From positions 124,001-188,000 of the forward strand of contig NZ_DYHZ01000003.1 of NCBI RefSeq assembly GCF_020723905.1: a DNA stretch of 64,000 nt, read 5' to 3'. The translations under genes and the position numbers were made by a program. The notes beneath the pieces were generated by a model. It saw only the letters and a list, made by a program, of their open reading frames with translations, searched no databases and was not told the DNA's origin. The stretch comes from Anaerolinea thermophila. GTDB taxonomy: Bacteria > Chloroflexota > Anaerolineae > Anaerolineales > Anaerolineaceae. Shown in pieces: positions 1-9,367 of this stretch (positions are counted from its first letter, which is position 1; the number at the start of each line of letters is the position of its first letter).

Positions 1-1176
1 GCGGATAGAGGGCAAAGCCCGTTTCCATGCCAGATCCAGTGCCTGTGTGAAGGTCCGACCAGCGCGCAATTCTTCCTTCAAGCGCTCAAAAATCAGAATG
101 TTCGCGTCCAGAGCGCTCCCTGTACTGAGTAAGAAACCGGCAATGCCGGGCAGGGTCAGAGTGACGGGGATGAAGCGGAACAGGGTAAGCGTGATGAGTG
201 CATAAACAAGCAGAGACAGATCCGCCATTGTACCGGGTAATCGGTAGTAAATTCCCATGAACAGAATCACAATGGTAAAGCCGACAAACCCAGCCAGAAG
301 ACTCTTCTGCAAAGAGTCGCGCCCCAGTGTTGGGCCAATAACCCGACTTTCTACCACCTTGAAGGGAATTGGTAAGGCGCCATAGCGCATTTGAATGGCA
401 AGGTTGTTGGCAGTTTCGATGGTGAAATTGCCAGTGATTTGTCCCTGCCCACTGGGAATACGTCCCTGTACGCGGGGAGCAGAGATAATTTTCTTGTCTA
501 ATACGATTGCCAGAATCTTTCCAATGTTATTGCTGGTGTATTCATCAAAAATCTTTGCCCCTTCATCCGACAAGGTGAAATCAATCACGACTTCACCGGT
601 TGTGGGGTTACGCGAAACCACCACGCTCTTAAGATCTTTCCCCGTCATGATGGTGTGATACACCGTAGTGGAAGCAGGTTGTGCCTCTGCTTCTGTGCCT
701 GGGGCGGTGGTGGTATCTGCAGGCTGGCTGGAAGCGCTGGTTTGCCCGAAATCGGTCAAAATGACATCCCCTTCCTTGAGGTTTTCTGGATTGTCTTGCA
801 AATCCACAAATTCCAGCAAGCCAGTTTCTTTGATGACTGCTAAAACTTTTTCAGGGTCACTTAAGCCAGGGAATTCTGCCACAATCCGGCGTTCTCCAGC
901 AACCTGAAAGAGGTTTTCACTGACGCCCAATGCATTGGTGCGATTTTCGAGAATGGTGCGAGCATCTTCAAGGGCTTGGGGGTCAATGGGGGTGTTGGCA
1001 GGTAAATCGGCTTCCAGTAAGACCTGAACGCCGCCCTGCAGGTCGAGACCTAGAACCAGGTCCATACTGCGTTCAAAATTACCAATTTTGATTTGTGGGT
1101 GTCCCGGGACATTGAACCAGATGGTCAGTCCAAGCAGGAGGACAATTAGAGCCAGAGTGAAATAGTAACGCCTCAT
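1..1176 (-). CDS. secD: Protein translocase subunit SecD (C-terminus cut by window edge)
   Basis: Membrane subunit of the SecDF complex, which uses the proton motive force to help release exported proteins on the outer face of the membrane. The gene runs off the left edge, so about 392 N-terminal residues are visible. An N-terminal membrane segment follows the start ([16 protein letters not shown]), then the family motif [20 protein letters not shown]. The large P1 domain is next, and the transmembrane block begins with the [16 protein letters not shown]-like segment and ends near [14 protein letters not shown]. The ORF track omits it because it is open at the edge. The ATG at 1176 has a strong GGAGGAAAGG site. 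A TATAAT box at 1227-1232 could be a -10 element, but no clear -35 is seen. Confidence 0.95.
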   Translation of the reverse strand, partial: MRRYYFTLALIVLLLGLTIWFNVPGHPQIKIGNFERSMDLVLGLDLQGGVQVLLEADLPANTPIDPQALEDARTILENRTNALGVSENLFQVAGERRIVAEFPGLSDPEKVLAVIKETGLLEFVDLQDNPENLKEGDVILTDFGQTSASSQPADTTTAPGTEAEAQPASTTVYHTIMTGKDLKSVVVSRNPTTGEVVIDFTLSDEGAKIFDEYTSNNIGKILAIVLDKKIISAPRVQGRIPSGQGQITGNFTIETANNLAIQMRYGALPIPFKVVESRVIGPTLGRDSLQKSLLAGFVGFTIVILFMGIYYRLPGTMADLSLLVYALITLTLFRFIPVTLTLPGIAGFLLSTGSALDANILIFERLKEELRAGRTFTQALDLAWKRALPSIR

Positions 1177-1235
1177 TCCTTTCCTCCGATGCATACAAAT
1201 GCCAGCCTGCGGCTGGCGCTGGAGCGATTATACCC

Positions 1236-1619
1236 TTATTGAGGGGGGATGAGTAGGGGAAAATGTTTTTGAAGAAATTCGTAAACTTGTTGAAAAACCT
1301 CTTCCTCTGTGTAAGGGTCGGTCAGAAGATAAAAGTGACAGTGTGCGCGTGCATGGCGTAAACGTCTTTGCTGTTCCAGGTATTCCCCTTCCGTCCAGTT
1401 AAAAGTGCGCCGTTTGAGGCTGACCGGATAACTCACATCCAGAAAAATCAATACATCTGGATTGGTCAGTCGTTGCCACATATCCTGCACGTAGGAATGT
1501 TCCTGGGCAATATGCCGTGCTGGTATATTGTGGCTTGCCAGATTGCGAATCAGAGTGGACTTTCCAGCAGTACAGGGACCGACAACTCCAATAACAGGAA
1601 AGGACTTAATGGTTTTCAT
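1236..1619 (-). CDS. Small P-loop NTPase/kinase-like protein
   Basis: A 127-residue protein with an N-terminal Walker A motif (GVVGPCTAGKST) and a later LIFLDVSYP strand that resembles the second core strand of nucleoside and nucleotide kinases. It also has an arginine-rich segment (SLKRRTFNW) that could act as a lid. At this length it is much shorter than thymidylate or deoxynucleoside kinases (about 200 residues), so the substrate cannot be named. The ATG at 1619 lies inside the end of the upstream RCK-domain gene (14 bp overlap), which suggests translational coupling. The track's start at 1625 is a TTG two codons earlier. Confidence 0.6.
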   Translation of the reverse strand: MKTIKSFPVIGVVGPCTAGKSTLIRNLASHNIPARHIAQEHSYVQDMWQRLTNPDVLIFLDVSYPVSLKRRTFNWTEGEYLEQQRRLRHARAHCHFYLLTDPYTEEEVFQQVYEFLQKHFPLLIPPQ

Positions 1620-2652
1620 TGACAATCAAATGGATTTGTCCTGGAGGACCAAATATTGCCAGCGAAGCACCCTGAGCGATTTTGAGATGCCCTTCGGGGT
1701 GAAAGGCTATCTGCCCGTTTTGTTGTAAAAATACCACACTGACGCGAAATTGTTCTTCTACCTCATTGATACTTCTTCCAATAAGACTGGAAGAAGGGGT
1801 GACCAGAATCTTTGCCAGGGTATGCGGTTTTCCCTCGATAGAGATAGGAGGAGTCATATCAATCCCGGCGGCTGTAGCCGCAAATATGGGGGCTGCAAGA
1901 CCAGTAGCGCTAAAGGCTTGGAAACCGAACTGTTTCTGAAGCGAATCGGCAAACTCATCATCAAAAATACGCACGATCACCTGAATGGCCGGGTTAATTT
2001 TTCTGGCTTTCAAAGCCATCTCCAGATTCAGGCTATCATTTTGGGTAAGGAGCATAATGGCTTTTGCTCTGGAAACACCAGCCGCCAGGAGAACTTCTTC
2101 CCGAGTGGCATCATCCTCGATTAGGGGGATATCCAGACGATGGAGCAGACTTTTTAAGTCGTTTCGAGGTGCAATTTCAATAACCACGGCATCTTCTTCC
2201 AGATCCTTTAACAGGGTGACGACTCGTATTCCAAGGTGTCCCAGTCCCACGAGAATAATATGTTTGTTATACGTAGAAGCAACAGCCATTTGCCATTCCT
2301 TGTTTCTTGCGCGGCGATTGAAAAATAAAATTCCGAATTCGGTTAACCCCTGTGCCAGTACGCTGAGTCCCAGTAAAGGCATGAGAAAATAAAAAATCTG
2401 CAGGTACCATGATTGAGGGTAAGGTTGAATAGGCTGAAGAAAAATCAGCGTTAAGACGGTGTACAACGCTTCAGAGAAACTATGCGTAGGTGTCTCGGTG
2501 GTTTGGGAGAGGATATGATAACATAACCCTCCCACGAAAAGAATCACTGAGAAAACAAAAACAGGGAATCGAAACTCCCGGAACAGGAGTAAAGTATCCC
2601 GCCATGAGGCACGGATAGAACGGAGAAAAGAGGGTCTTTTATTCCCTCGCAT
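1606..2652 (-). CDS. Membrane protein with TrkA-N/RCK domains (ion-channel-like)
   Basis: 348 residues. Two hydrophobic segments (about 28-50 and 85-105) flank a loop at the position of a K+ channel pore. The loop reads LTLIFLQPIQPYP and lacks the TVGYG-type selectivity filter. A Rossmann TrkA-N domain follows (HIILVGLGHLGIRV, then DDATREEVLLAAGVSRAKA), and then a TrkA-C-like domain near 260-345. Known relatives are ligand-gated RCK channels. Without the filter, ion conduction is doubtful, and a nucleotide-sensing membrane role is an alternative. It starts 6 bp after the phosphatase gene and overlaps the small P-loop gene. Confidence 0.75.
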   Translation of the reverse strand: MRGNKRPSFLRSIRASWRDTLLLFREFRFPVFVFSVILFVGGLCYHILSQTTETPTHSFSEALYTVLTLIFLQPIQPYPQSWYLQIFYFLMPLLGLSVLAQGLTEFGILFFNRRARNKEWQMAVASTYNKHIILVGLGHLGIRVVTLLKDLEEDAVVIEIAPRNDLKSLLHRLDIPLIEDDATREEVLLAAGVSRAKAIMLLTQNDSLNLEMALKARKINPAIQVIVRIFDDEFADSLQKQFGFQAFSATGLAAPIFAATAAGIDMTPPISIEGKPHTLAKILVTPSSSLIGRSINEVEEQFRVSVVFLQQNGQIAFHPEGHLKIAQGASLAIFGPPGQIHLIVNENH

Positions 2653-2658
2653 GGTTTT

Positions 2659-3381
2659 TTAGAATTCGTTCTCGTCTGGTCCTACGGGTAAACGGACAAT
2701 CATGCGCCGAATCAGGTCATGTTTATGATGGGAAACCCGTAAAACCACAATGCTCATGTCGTCATTGGGACGGTTTTGATCCAGTTGAATGGCTTGGGCA
2801 AGGATGGAGTCGGCGATAATCTGGGCGGGTGGGTCCTGGTCTTCCAGGAAAGAACCTAAAATTGTGGGAATATCCAGCTGTTCTCCATACCGTTCGCCTG
2901 CATGGAGAAGTCCATCCGTAAACATCACGATGGTAGTTCCACCCTCCAGAGGAATTTCAGATATATCAGGGCGGATATTGCGAGATGTACCAATGGCAGG
3001 TGCTTGGGATACCAGGGTTTCAATCGTATCTCCACGTGCAACGTAAATGGGGCAGTGATTGTTTCGTGCAATGACAATGGTGTTCGTTTGCAGGTCTGCG
3101 GAAAGAATGTTTAACGTTGCGGAGACTTTTCCGCTTTTTTCTGTGTAAAGGTAATCCGAAGCAGCACGAGCGGCGGCACCATCCCGTACACCTTCAGCAA
3201 GGAGCGTGATGACTTTTCGAACCACCATGGAGGATATGGCTTTGGCTGCTTTTCCTGAGGTTTGCCCATCTGCCAGCACAACCGAAACGCCACCGTTCGG
3301 GCGCTCAATAACTTCCAGTGTGTCACCGCTTTCGCTAACTGCGTATTTATTGGTCTTGGCAACCGCAATTTGAATTTCCAT
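2659..3381 (-). CDS. SpoIIE/PPM-type serine/threonine phosphatase
   Basis: 240 residues matching a stand-alone SpoIIE (PP2C-like) phosphatase domain. Metal-binding aspartates are visible in VVLADGQTSGKAA, in VMFTDGLLHAGERYG and in the C-terminal NDDMSIVVLRV. Such proteins usually dephosphorylate anti-anti-sigma factors or other signalling proteins. There is no sensory or membrane domain, and no partner anti-sigma gene nearby. It lies between the methyltransferase (20 bp gap) and the RCK gene (6 bp gap) in a compact minus-strand run. The target is unknown. Confidence 0.85.
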   Translation of the reverse strand: MEIQIAVAKTNKYAVSESGDTLEVIERPNGGVSVVLADGQTSGKAAKAISSMVVRKVITLLAEGVRDGAAARAASDYLYTEKSGKVSATLNILSADLQTNTIVIARNNHCPIYVARGDTIETLVSQAPAIGTSRNIRPDISEIPLEGGTTIVMFTDGLLHAGERYGEQLDIPTILGSFLEDQDPPAQIIADSILAQAIQLDQNRPNDDMSIVVLRVSHHKHDLIRRMIVRLPVGPDENEF

Positions 3382-3401
3382 GTTTTGATTTTACAACAAT
3401 C

Positions 3402-4061
3402 TTAACGAGTTTGAACAGATTTTACCGCAACCAATACCAGAATCTTTCCGGAAGAACAGGGCTTCCACTCTGTATTTACCTGCTGAAAACCGCATCCTTC
3501 GACTCTCTGCTGCACGATTTCCAGAAAATCAGTTGGTGTTACAAAGATCTTAAGCCCTTGCGTCAACCATATATGAATACGTTCTAAAACCTCAGGGAGT
3601 GCAGGGATGGCTGAAAGGAGAAAGATGATGCTTCCATTTTCCTTCAGGGCAAAAAAGGCACCTTTTAATGTCGTTTCCTCGAAAATATATGGGGCAGGGA
3701 AGGTGGCGACGATATGGTCAAAAGTACTTTCTTTAAAAGGCATGGCGCGTCCATCTGCTCTTACCAGAAATGGGGATGTGTGATTGGATGTGTTGATTCG
3801 TTCTTGAGTGAGTCGAATCATCTGATGGGAAAGATCTACTCCAATAATTTTCTTACCGGGATGGCTCAAAGCGTGCAGGAGGTGCCCGGTACCGAATCCC
3901 AATTCCAGAATGGTATCTCCCTGCAAATACGGGATTACTTCCTTCACCCACTTTTTCCATAAATTAAATGACACAACCGCAGCAACGAAATCATATGCCC
4001 AGGCAAATGAGTGGTAAAGAAGGTCAAAAAGAAAGAAAAGAAGGCGTCTTCTCCAATTCAT
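3402..4061 (-). CDS. Class I SAM-dependent methyltransferase
   Basis: A 219-residue methyltransferase with motif I ILELGFGTGHLLHAL, the acidic motif II GVDLSHQM and a later DHIVATFPAPYIFEE segment. The first 30 residues are hydrophobic (LLFFLFDLLYHSFAWAYDF), as in the UbiE-like or phospholipid methyltransferase families, so membrane association is possible. The track's 315-residue version starts inside the neighbouring MFS gene. The ATG at 4061 gives a normal N-terminus and leaves a 14 bp gap to that gene's stop, so I chose it. The substrate cannot be named. Confidence 0.8.
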   Translation of the reverse strand: MNWRRRLLFFLFDLLYHSFAWAYDFVAAVVSFNLWKKWVKEVIPYLQGDTILELGFGTGHLLHALSHPGKKIIGVDLSHQMIRLTQERINTSNHTSPFLVRADGRAMPFKESTFDHIVATFPAPYIFEETTLKGAFFALKENGSIIFLLSAIPALPEVLERIHIWLTQGLKIFVTPTDFLEIVQQRVEGCGFQQVNTEWKPCSSGKILVLVAVKSVQTR

Positions 4062-4075
4062 ATCACTTGTGTTCG

Positions 4076-5308
4076 TCACTTGTGTTCGCGGACAAAAAAG
4101 TGAAGAATGATCAGACAGAAGATTGCGGCGGCTGAAGAAGCCCAGAACGTCGCCGGATAGCCAAAGGAGTTTGCCAGCCACCCTCCCAGAATGGGTGCAG
4201 TAAAAGTAAATGGAGTGATCAGGGTATTTGCCATCCCCACATACAGAGGTTTTTGTCGTTCCTCCCCAAACGTTAGCACATAAGCCATCATGATCGTCCA
4301 CATGGCAGTATTTGAGATTCCTGTAAAGAACATCACGGGATAAAACCATGTAAAGGACGGAGCGAGCGCAGCGAGAATTGCGCTCAGAAACATTGCCATT
4401 ACCCCAATCTCAAGCACTTTCCTGTGTGACCAGTGATCTGCCAGCCATCCCAGGAACAAATTCATAACCACGGAGGAGATCATCAGCACGCTGGTTAAAA
4501 TGCCGGCTTCCGTTTTGGAGGCTCCCAGTTGATTTACAGCATATACGCTATAGAAAGAAGAAGCCATCATCCCAAATGTACCTAAAATTCGTACCCCAAG
4601 TACAGCAATAAAGTTGGGGTCGGTTTGAAAAATTGTGATCATAGATTTCCACAAAGAAGGCGAATTTTGTTCTGAGAAGGGATGTTCTCCTTCAGGTTCT
4701 CTGGTGGCATTTAAGAAAGCATAAGAAATGGCAAGCCAAAAACTGGCAATCAGAAACGTAAGAGCGTAATTATGAGGATAAGGAATACGATCCAGAAGTA
4801 ACCCTGAAATGACCGCGCCTGCTGCGGCGAGTAAGTTCATTGCCGCGGCTTGCATGCCAAAAAAGGTCGTGAGTACCTCAGGGAAGATAATCTTATGAAT
4901 CATCAATTGCCAGGGATTTGCTGTAAAGCCGCCACCAATGGCTTGCCAGGTTAACATCAGAAATGCCAGAACAATTCCCCAGGTATTCCCGATGGTTGGG
5001 ATCAGAAACGCCACAACCGCAAGTCCTAAAAAAGGTAACCGCTCCTGGAGAGTAAAAACCATAACCAGGGGTTTGAAGTATGTTTTCCTTGCCAGCCATG
5101 GCGCAATGAATAATTGCGGCAATTGCCAGCCAAGCACATGCACTGCAGAAACCATTCCGATAAGTATCGCTGAATCGGAAAGGGAAGAGATGAACAAGGG
5201 AATGACAGTGGAGAAGGACGCAAACCCCAATGCCATTCCAAACATAGCGCCGTCCAGAATATTTACAGTGAAGTTGAAGCGGTGTTGTTGTACTTTTTGA
5301 GATTGCAT
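4076..5308 (-). CDS. Major facilitator superfamily transporter
   Basis: 410 residues with about 12 hydrophobic segments typical of MFS permeases, including a loop GWLADHWSHRKVLEIG that matches the GxxxDRxGRR-type cytoplasmic signature between TM helices. The substrate is not apparent. GAGGG sits before the ATG at 5308. The small Cys4 gene upstream is separated from it by an intrinsic terminator, so this gene probably has its own promoter and heads the methyltransferase-phosphatase-RCK run. Confidence 0.85.
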   Translation of the reverse strand: MQSQKVQQHRFNFTVNILDGAMFGMALGFASFSTVIPLFISSLSDSAILIGMVSAVHVLGWQLPQLFIAPWLARKTYFKPLVMVFTLQERLPFLGLAVVAFLIPTIGNTWGIVLAFLMLTWQAIGGGFTANPWQLMIHKIIFPEVLTTFFGMQAAAMNLLAAAGAVISGLLLDRIPYPHNYALTFLIASFWLAISYAFLNATREPEGEHPFSEQNSPSLWKSMITIFQTDPNFIAVLGVRILGTFGMMASSFYSVYAVNQLGASKTEAGILTSVLMISSVVMNLFLGWLADHWSHRKVLEIGVMAMFLSAILAALAPSFTWFYPVMFFTGISNTAMWTIMMAYVLTFGEERQKPLYVGMANTLITPFTFTAPILGGWLANSFGYPATFWASSAAAIFCLIILHFFVREHK

Positions 5309-5320
5309 CGGACCCTCGTT

Positions 5321-5370
5321 AAGAAAAGAAAACGACTCTCGGGTTCAAGCAGTCCTTTACCCGAAAGTCG
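5321..5370 (-). terminator. Intrinsic terminator after the Cys4/acidic-tail gene
   Basis: On the minus strand CGACTTTCGGGT pairs with ACCCGAGAGTCG (one mismatch) around a 14-nt loop. TTTTCTTTTC follows directly. It lies downstream of the stop at 5409 and upstream of the MFS start. Confidence 0.75.
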
Positions 5371-5408
5371 ATGGGAGTTCTTTGAAAGAAGAGGCTCTCT
5401 GAAGGGGT

Positions 5409-5651
5409 TTAATATTCTTCTTCGTCTTCGTCTACCCAGAGGTCTTCGTCTTCTTCTCCCTCTTCGAGTTCGAGTTCATCCCACTCTTCCAATTCTTCTT
5501 CGGTTTCGTCCCATACGTCTTCAGAAGAGGATTCGGGGTTAGGACTGTAAGTGAGACAGCCTTTATCAGGATCGATCTCTACTTGAGCAGCGCTGCAATA
5601 ACCTTCGTCCCAGAACACACAGTCAAGGTAATGGCATCGAATTCGCGGCAT
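5409..5651 (-). CDS. Small Cys4 protein with a long acidic tail (DUF1540-like)
   Basis: 80 residues. Cysteines at 6, 11, 19 and 32 (C-x4-C-x7-C-x12-C, RCHYLDC...EGYC...KGC) look like a small metal-binding knuckle similar to DUF1540 proteins. Residues about 43-80 are almost entirely Glu/Asp with a few Trp and Leu. The gene has a good GGAGGG site before the ATG and its own terminator. The function is unknown. The acidic tail could bind basic proteins, mimic nucleic acid or bind cations. The DUF1540 assignment rests on the cysteine pattern only. Confidence 0.7.
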   Translation of the reverse strand: MPRIRCHYLDCVFWDEGYCSAAQVEIDPDKGCLTYSPNPESSSEDVWDETEEELEEWDELELEEGEEDEDLWVDEDEEEY

Positions 5652-5782
5652 GAGATTTTTATCCCTCCAAGGTATTAAAATTTTTCTTCAGACTTTTCTC
5701 CCCACTGAGCCTTGGGGATGAAACATAAACCTGGCAACGGTTCATTCGGTTTACCCAATCTCGGCTAATTCTACATGAAATT

Positions 5783-7018
5783 TTAACGAATGAACCAAAA
5801 ATTTACCTCTGTTCCAGCGGGGAGAGATTTTACCCCAGAGGGCAGAATCAGTAAAGCATTTGCTTTAGACAAAGAGGTTAAATTACCGGAACCCTGGTGT
5901 CCTTCCAGTTTTGCCCGATATCCTGTTGGGGTAAGTGTGACATTCCCGCGCAAATAACTTTCTCTGCCATCGGATTCAATGGCTTCCTCTAGAATGGCTG
6001 TTTGAGGCGGAGGTGGTGTGGGAGGTAAACCTGATAATTTTTTGAGAATGGGAACGACAAAAACAGTAAACCCTACAAAGGAAGATACAGGGTTACCCGG
6101 TAAACCGATAAATGGGATATTCTTGAAAAGTCCAAAAGCAAGCGGTTTTCCTGGACGCATGTTTACCCGCCAGAAATTTAGTGTGCCATTTTCTTCAACA
6201 ACGCGTCGAACAAAATCATAAGTACCCACTGAAACCCCCGCTGAAGTTAGGATAAAAGCAGGATGGTGCTCTATACCCTGTTCCAGGGATTGGAGAATTT
6301 CTTCAGGATCATCTCTCAATACCCCAAGAGGAATGGCAAGCGCACCATGAGCCTTCAACAGGGCGGTAAGCATTGGAAGATTGGAGTCGTAAATTTTGCC
6401 CGGCTCTAAAGGCTGTCCCGGTGGAACAATTTCATTCCCCGACGAAAACAGCACAACGCGAGGTCGCGGGAACACCCGTACCTCTGTTTTTCCTACCGAT
6501 GCCAGAAGACCAATATCCTGTGGGGTGATTTGCGTTCCAGAGCGAATAATTGGCTCTCCCGCTTGAAGATCCTGTCCTTTCCTTCGGACATATTGTCCGG
6601 GGTGCGCTGGAGCAAAAATGCGCACTTCTCCAGGCAGGGCAGTCTGGCTGAAAGGATAGGCATCTGTGTGTTCCACAGGCACTACACAATCTGCACCGGG
6701 TGGTACCGGCGCTCCAGTCATAATGCGTGCGGCTTCTCCTCTGTGAATTGGGGTAACGGGGAAGGTCCCCGCAGGGATATCTTGCACGATCTTTAGAATA
6801 ACTGGTTGCTCTGGAGAAGCAGACTGTACATCTTCAGAATGGAGCGCAAATCCATCCATGCTGGAATTGTTGAAAGAAGGCAGATCAAAAGGGGCTGTAA
6901 TGTCTTCTGCCAGAACCAGTGCAAGCGAGTGTTCAAGGGGAACGGTTTCTGCGGGAGGTACTTGAAAATATTGCAGGATACGTTCCTGGGCTTCTTTGAC
7001 CGAAATGAGTGAATCCAT
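5783..7018 (-). CDS. moeA: Molybdopterin molybdenumtransferase MoeA
   Basis: Inserts molybdate (or tungstate in tungsten users) into adenylylated molybdopterin in the last step of cofactor synthesis. 411 residues, normal for the family. Motifs include GAPVPPGADCVVPVEHT, the MoCF-domain SAGVSVGTYDFVRRVV, MRPGKPLAFG and GLPGNPVSSFVGF, with the MoeA C-terminal beta domain at the end. The ATG at 7018 follows AGAGGTTGAAG. The track's start is a TTG two codons earlier. It lies 13 bp after the relA/spoT stop. A pyranopterin enzyme of the AOR family is encoded at 36.9 kb and could use the cofactor. Confidence 0.95.
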   Translation of the reverse strand: MDSLISVKEAQERILQYFQVPPAETVPLEHSLALVLAEDITAPFDLPSFNNSSMDGFALHSEDVQSASPEQPVILKIVQDIPAGTFPVTPIHRGEAARIMTGAPVPPGADCVVPVEHTDAYPFSQTALPGEVRIFAPAHPGQYVRRKGQDLQAGEPIIRSGTQITPQDIGLLASVGKTEVRVFPRPRVVLFSSGNEIVPPGQPLEPGKIYDSNLPMLTALLKAHGALAIPLGVLRDDPEEILQSLEQGIEHHPAFILTSAGVSVGTYDFVRRVVEENGTLNFWRVNMRPGKPLAFGLFKNIPFIGLPGNPVSSFVGFTVFVVPILKKLSGLPPTPPPPQTAILEEAIESDGRESYLRGNVTLTPTGYRAKLEGHQGSGNLTSLSKANALLILPSGVKSLPAGTEVNFWFIR

Positions 7019-7031
7019 CTTCAACCTCTAT

Positions 7032-9233
7032 TTATCCGGGCTTGACGCGGTGTGCCTCGGTCACATTCGGTAAATTTTCAATTCGGGTAAGTACCCGGCT
7101 TAATTGAGCAATATCGCCAATTTCCAGGGTGAGATGTATGGTAGCAATGTGGTGACTTACCTTTAAGTTAACATCGAGAATATTGATGTTTTCTTCTGCC
7201 AGGATCTGGGAAATATCTCCCATCAATCCCTGTCGGTCATAGGCTTTCACTTCAACAGGAATGGGGTAGGTTTTTGGAGCGCTTCCCCATGATACTTTAA
7301 TCAGCCTTTCACGCTCTTCAAGTCGTAAAACATTTGGGCAATCTTTTCGATGGATGGTTACTCCTCGACCTCGGGTGATGTAACCGATGATATCATCCCC
7401 GGGGATTGGTTTACAGCATCTTGCAAAGGAAGTCAGTATGCCTTTCAATCCCAGAACGGTCACGGTTGCCGTGGAGGTGGTTTTGGTCTCCGGCGAGGTG
7501 GTGGGAGCGAGCAGAGGGTCGGTGATTTTTTCTTTTCCAAAGTCAACCAGTTTATTGACAATTTTTCCCAGTGAGATATCCCCGCATCCAATCGCTACAT
7601 ATAAGTCTTCTGGTGTTTTCAGGTTGAAGGCTTCGGCTAATTTTTGCGGGTCAATTTCCAGCCCAAGCCGGCGTAATTCCCGCTCCAGAATGCTTTTACC
7701 ATGATTGAGATTTTGTTCCCGGTCTTGCCACTTGAACCATGCCCGGATTTTGGCTCTGGCGCGCTGGGTTTTGGTTAATCCAAGATTGGGATTCAACCAG
7801 TCGCGGCTTGGACCACCATGTTTTGCAGTAAGAATCTCGACCTGATCACCTGTTTTTAATTCATAATCCAGTGTGACCAGTTTCCCGTTAACCTTTGCTC
7901 CCCGACAGCGGTGACCAATTTCGGTATGGACATGATAGGCAAAATCAATCGGGGTAGATCCTTGTGGCAGATCAATAATATCCCCCTTGGGTGTAAAGAC
8001 GTACACACGATCATTGAATACATCGGTGCGAACTCCCTCCATAAACTCTGCGGCGTCAGTCACCTCCTGTCGCCAGTCCATCAAACGCCGCAGCAAGTTC
8101 ACCCGTTGTTCATAATCCTCTTCAATTTTTCCGTGCTTTTCTTTATACCGCCAGTGAGCCGCAATTCCATACTCGGCGTTTTGATCCATCTCAGGTGTGC
8201 GAATCTGGACTTCCAGTGGTTTCCCATCATCGTAGATGACCGCAGTGTGGAGGGATTGATAGTTGTTGTCTTTAGGAGCAGCGATATAGTCATCAAATTC
8301 CTGAGGGATAGGACGCCAGTGTGTATGGATGATTCCCAATGCGGCATAACAATCCTGGGTAGTCGGGACGATCAACCTCACGCCTCTCAGATCCATCAGC
8401 GAGTCGAAAGAACGTGATTTTTCCACCATTTTCTTGTAAATAGAATAAATGTGTTTGGGGCGTCCCGTAATTTCTGCCTTAATTCCTGCCTGATCTAAAA
8501 CAACTTTCAAACGGGAAATTATTTCTTGAATTTGCTTTTCACGGTCGGTACGTTTCTGTGCCAGCAGTTCTGCAATTTCCTTGTACTTTTCAGGATTGAC
8601 GTACCGAAAAGCAAGATCTTCCAATTCCCATTTGATTTGCCATATCCCCAGACGGTTTGCAAGAGGTGCAAAGATATCCAGCGTTTCCTGAGCAATGCGC
8701 CGCCGCCGATTTTCTGGCAGGTATCCAAGGGTACGCATGTTATGCAGGCGGTCAGCCAGTTTAATCAGTACTACCCGGATATCTTCGCCCATGGCGAGAA
8801 AAGTTTTACGCAAGGTTTCCTGGGCAAGTTGTTTCCTGCGGGTGTCTTCCGATGACTCGATGGCCAGCCCAAATTCTTCAATATCCAGAGGGGATTGATC
8901 TTCCTTCGATACCCGCGGCAGATGGGTCAGTTTGGTGACGCCATCGACGAGTTTGGCGATTTCATCGCCAAATTCTCTTCGAATATCCTCCAGGGTAACG
9001 GGGGTATCCTCGACGGTGTCATGTAAAAGTCCGGCAACGATCAGGGCTGGAGGCACACGGATATCAGCCAGAATTGCCGCCACGGCTTCGCAATGCGTGA
9101 TGTACGGCTCGCCAGAAAGCCGCTTTTGCCCCTGATGTGCCTGTTCGGCTAACTGATAAGCCCGTGAGATCATTTCCCGATCAGCGGCGGTATAATTTTC
9201 TGGCAATTGACTTAAAAGAGATTCAAGCGTCAT
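7032..9233 (-). CDS. Bifunctional (p)ppGpp synthetase/hydrolase (RelA/SpoT)
   Basis: Makes and degrades the stringent-response alarmone (p)ppGpp. 733 residues with the full Rel order: an HD hydrolase domain (about 45-190, GLLHDTVEDT, VLIKLADRLHNMRTLG); a synthetase domain (about 240-390, LMDLRGVRLIVPT and EFDDYIAAPKDNNYQSLHT); a TGS domain (VFTPKGDIIDLPQGSTPIDF); a zinc-finger-like segment (ARCCKPIPGDDIIGYITRG); and a C-terminal ACT domain. HD and synthetase residues both look intact, so it is probably bifunctional. It is followed by moeA, 13 bp downstream. Confidence 0.96.
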   Translation of the reverse strand: MTLESLLSQLPENYTAADREMISRAYQLAEQAHQGQKRLSGEPYITHCEAVAAILADIRVPPALIVAGLLHDTVEDTPVTLEDIRREFGDEIAKLVDGVTKLTHLPRVSKEDQSPLDIEEFGLAIESSEDTRRKQLAQETLRKTFLAMGEDIRVVLIKLADRLHNMRTLGYLPENRRRRIAQETLDIFAPLANRLGIWQIKWELEDLAFRYVNPEKYKEIAELLAQKRTDREKQIQEIISRLKVVLDQAGIKAEITGRPKHIYSIYKKMVEKSRSFDSLMDLRGVRLIVPTTQDCYAALGIIHTHWRPIPQEFDDYIAAPKDNNYQSLHTAVIYDDGKPLEVQIRTPEMDQNAEYGIAAHWRYKEKHGKIEEDYEQRVNLLRRLMDWRQEVTDAAEFMEGVRTDVFNDRVYVFTPKGDIIDLPQGSTPIDFAYHVHTEIGHRCRGAKVNGKLVTLDYELKTGDQVEILTAKHGGPSRDWLNPNLGLTKTQRARAKIRAWFKWQDREQNLNHGKSILERELRRLGLEIDPQKLAEAFNLKTPEDLYVAIGCGDISLGKIVNKLVDFGKEKITDPLLAPTTSPETKTTSTATVTVLGLKGILTSFARCCKPIPGDDIIGYITRGRGVTIHRKDCPNVLRLEERERLIKVSWGSAPKTYPIPVEVKAYDRQGLMGDISQILAEENINILDVNLKVSHHIATIHLTLEIGDIAQLSRVLTRIENLPNVTEAHRVKPG

Positions 9234-9322
9234 AACAAATGTGCCTCATTACATTCACTGCAGTTGTTCAATATCATACTCTCTCTACCGGTTGCATGAC
9301 AAGGGAAATACATAGATGACTT

Positions 9323-9347
9323 AAAAAAAGCCGGGGCTATGCCCGGC
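9323..9347 (-). terminator. Intrinsic terminator after the FAD oxidoreductase operon
   Basis: GCCGGGCATAGCCCCGGC forms a stem on the minus strand and is followed by seven T residues. It lies 20 bp beyond the stop at 9368 and upstream of relA/spoT. Confidence 0.85.
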
Positions 9348-9367
9348 AAATTTCTGCCTGTTGTGTT

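Noticed and set aside
3402-4349. 315-residue version of the methyltransferase ORF
   Set aside because: The extra 96 N-terminal residues lie inside the MFS gene and have no family likeness. The ATG at 4061 gives the usual N-terminus.
9323-9347. Attenuator of relA/spoT
   Set aside because: The hairpin's T run is on the strand and side of the upstream FAD operon, so it is simply that operon's terminator.
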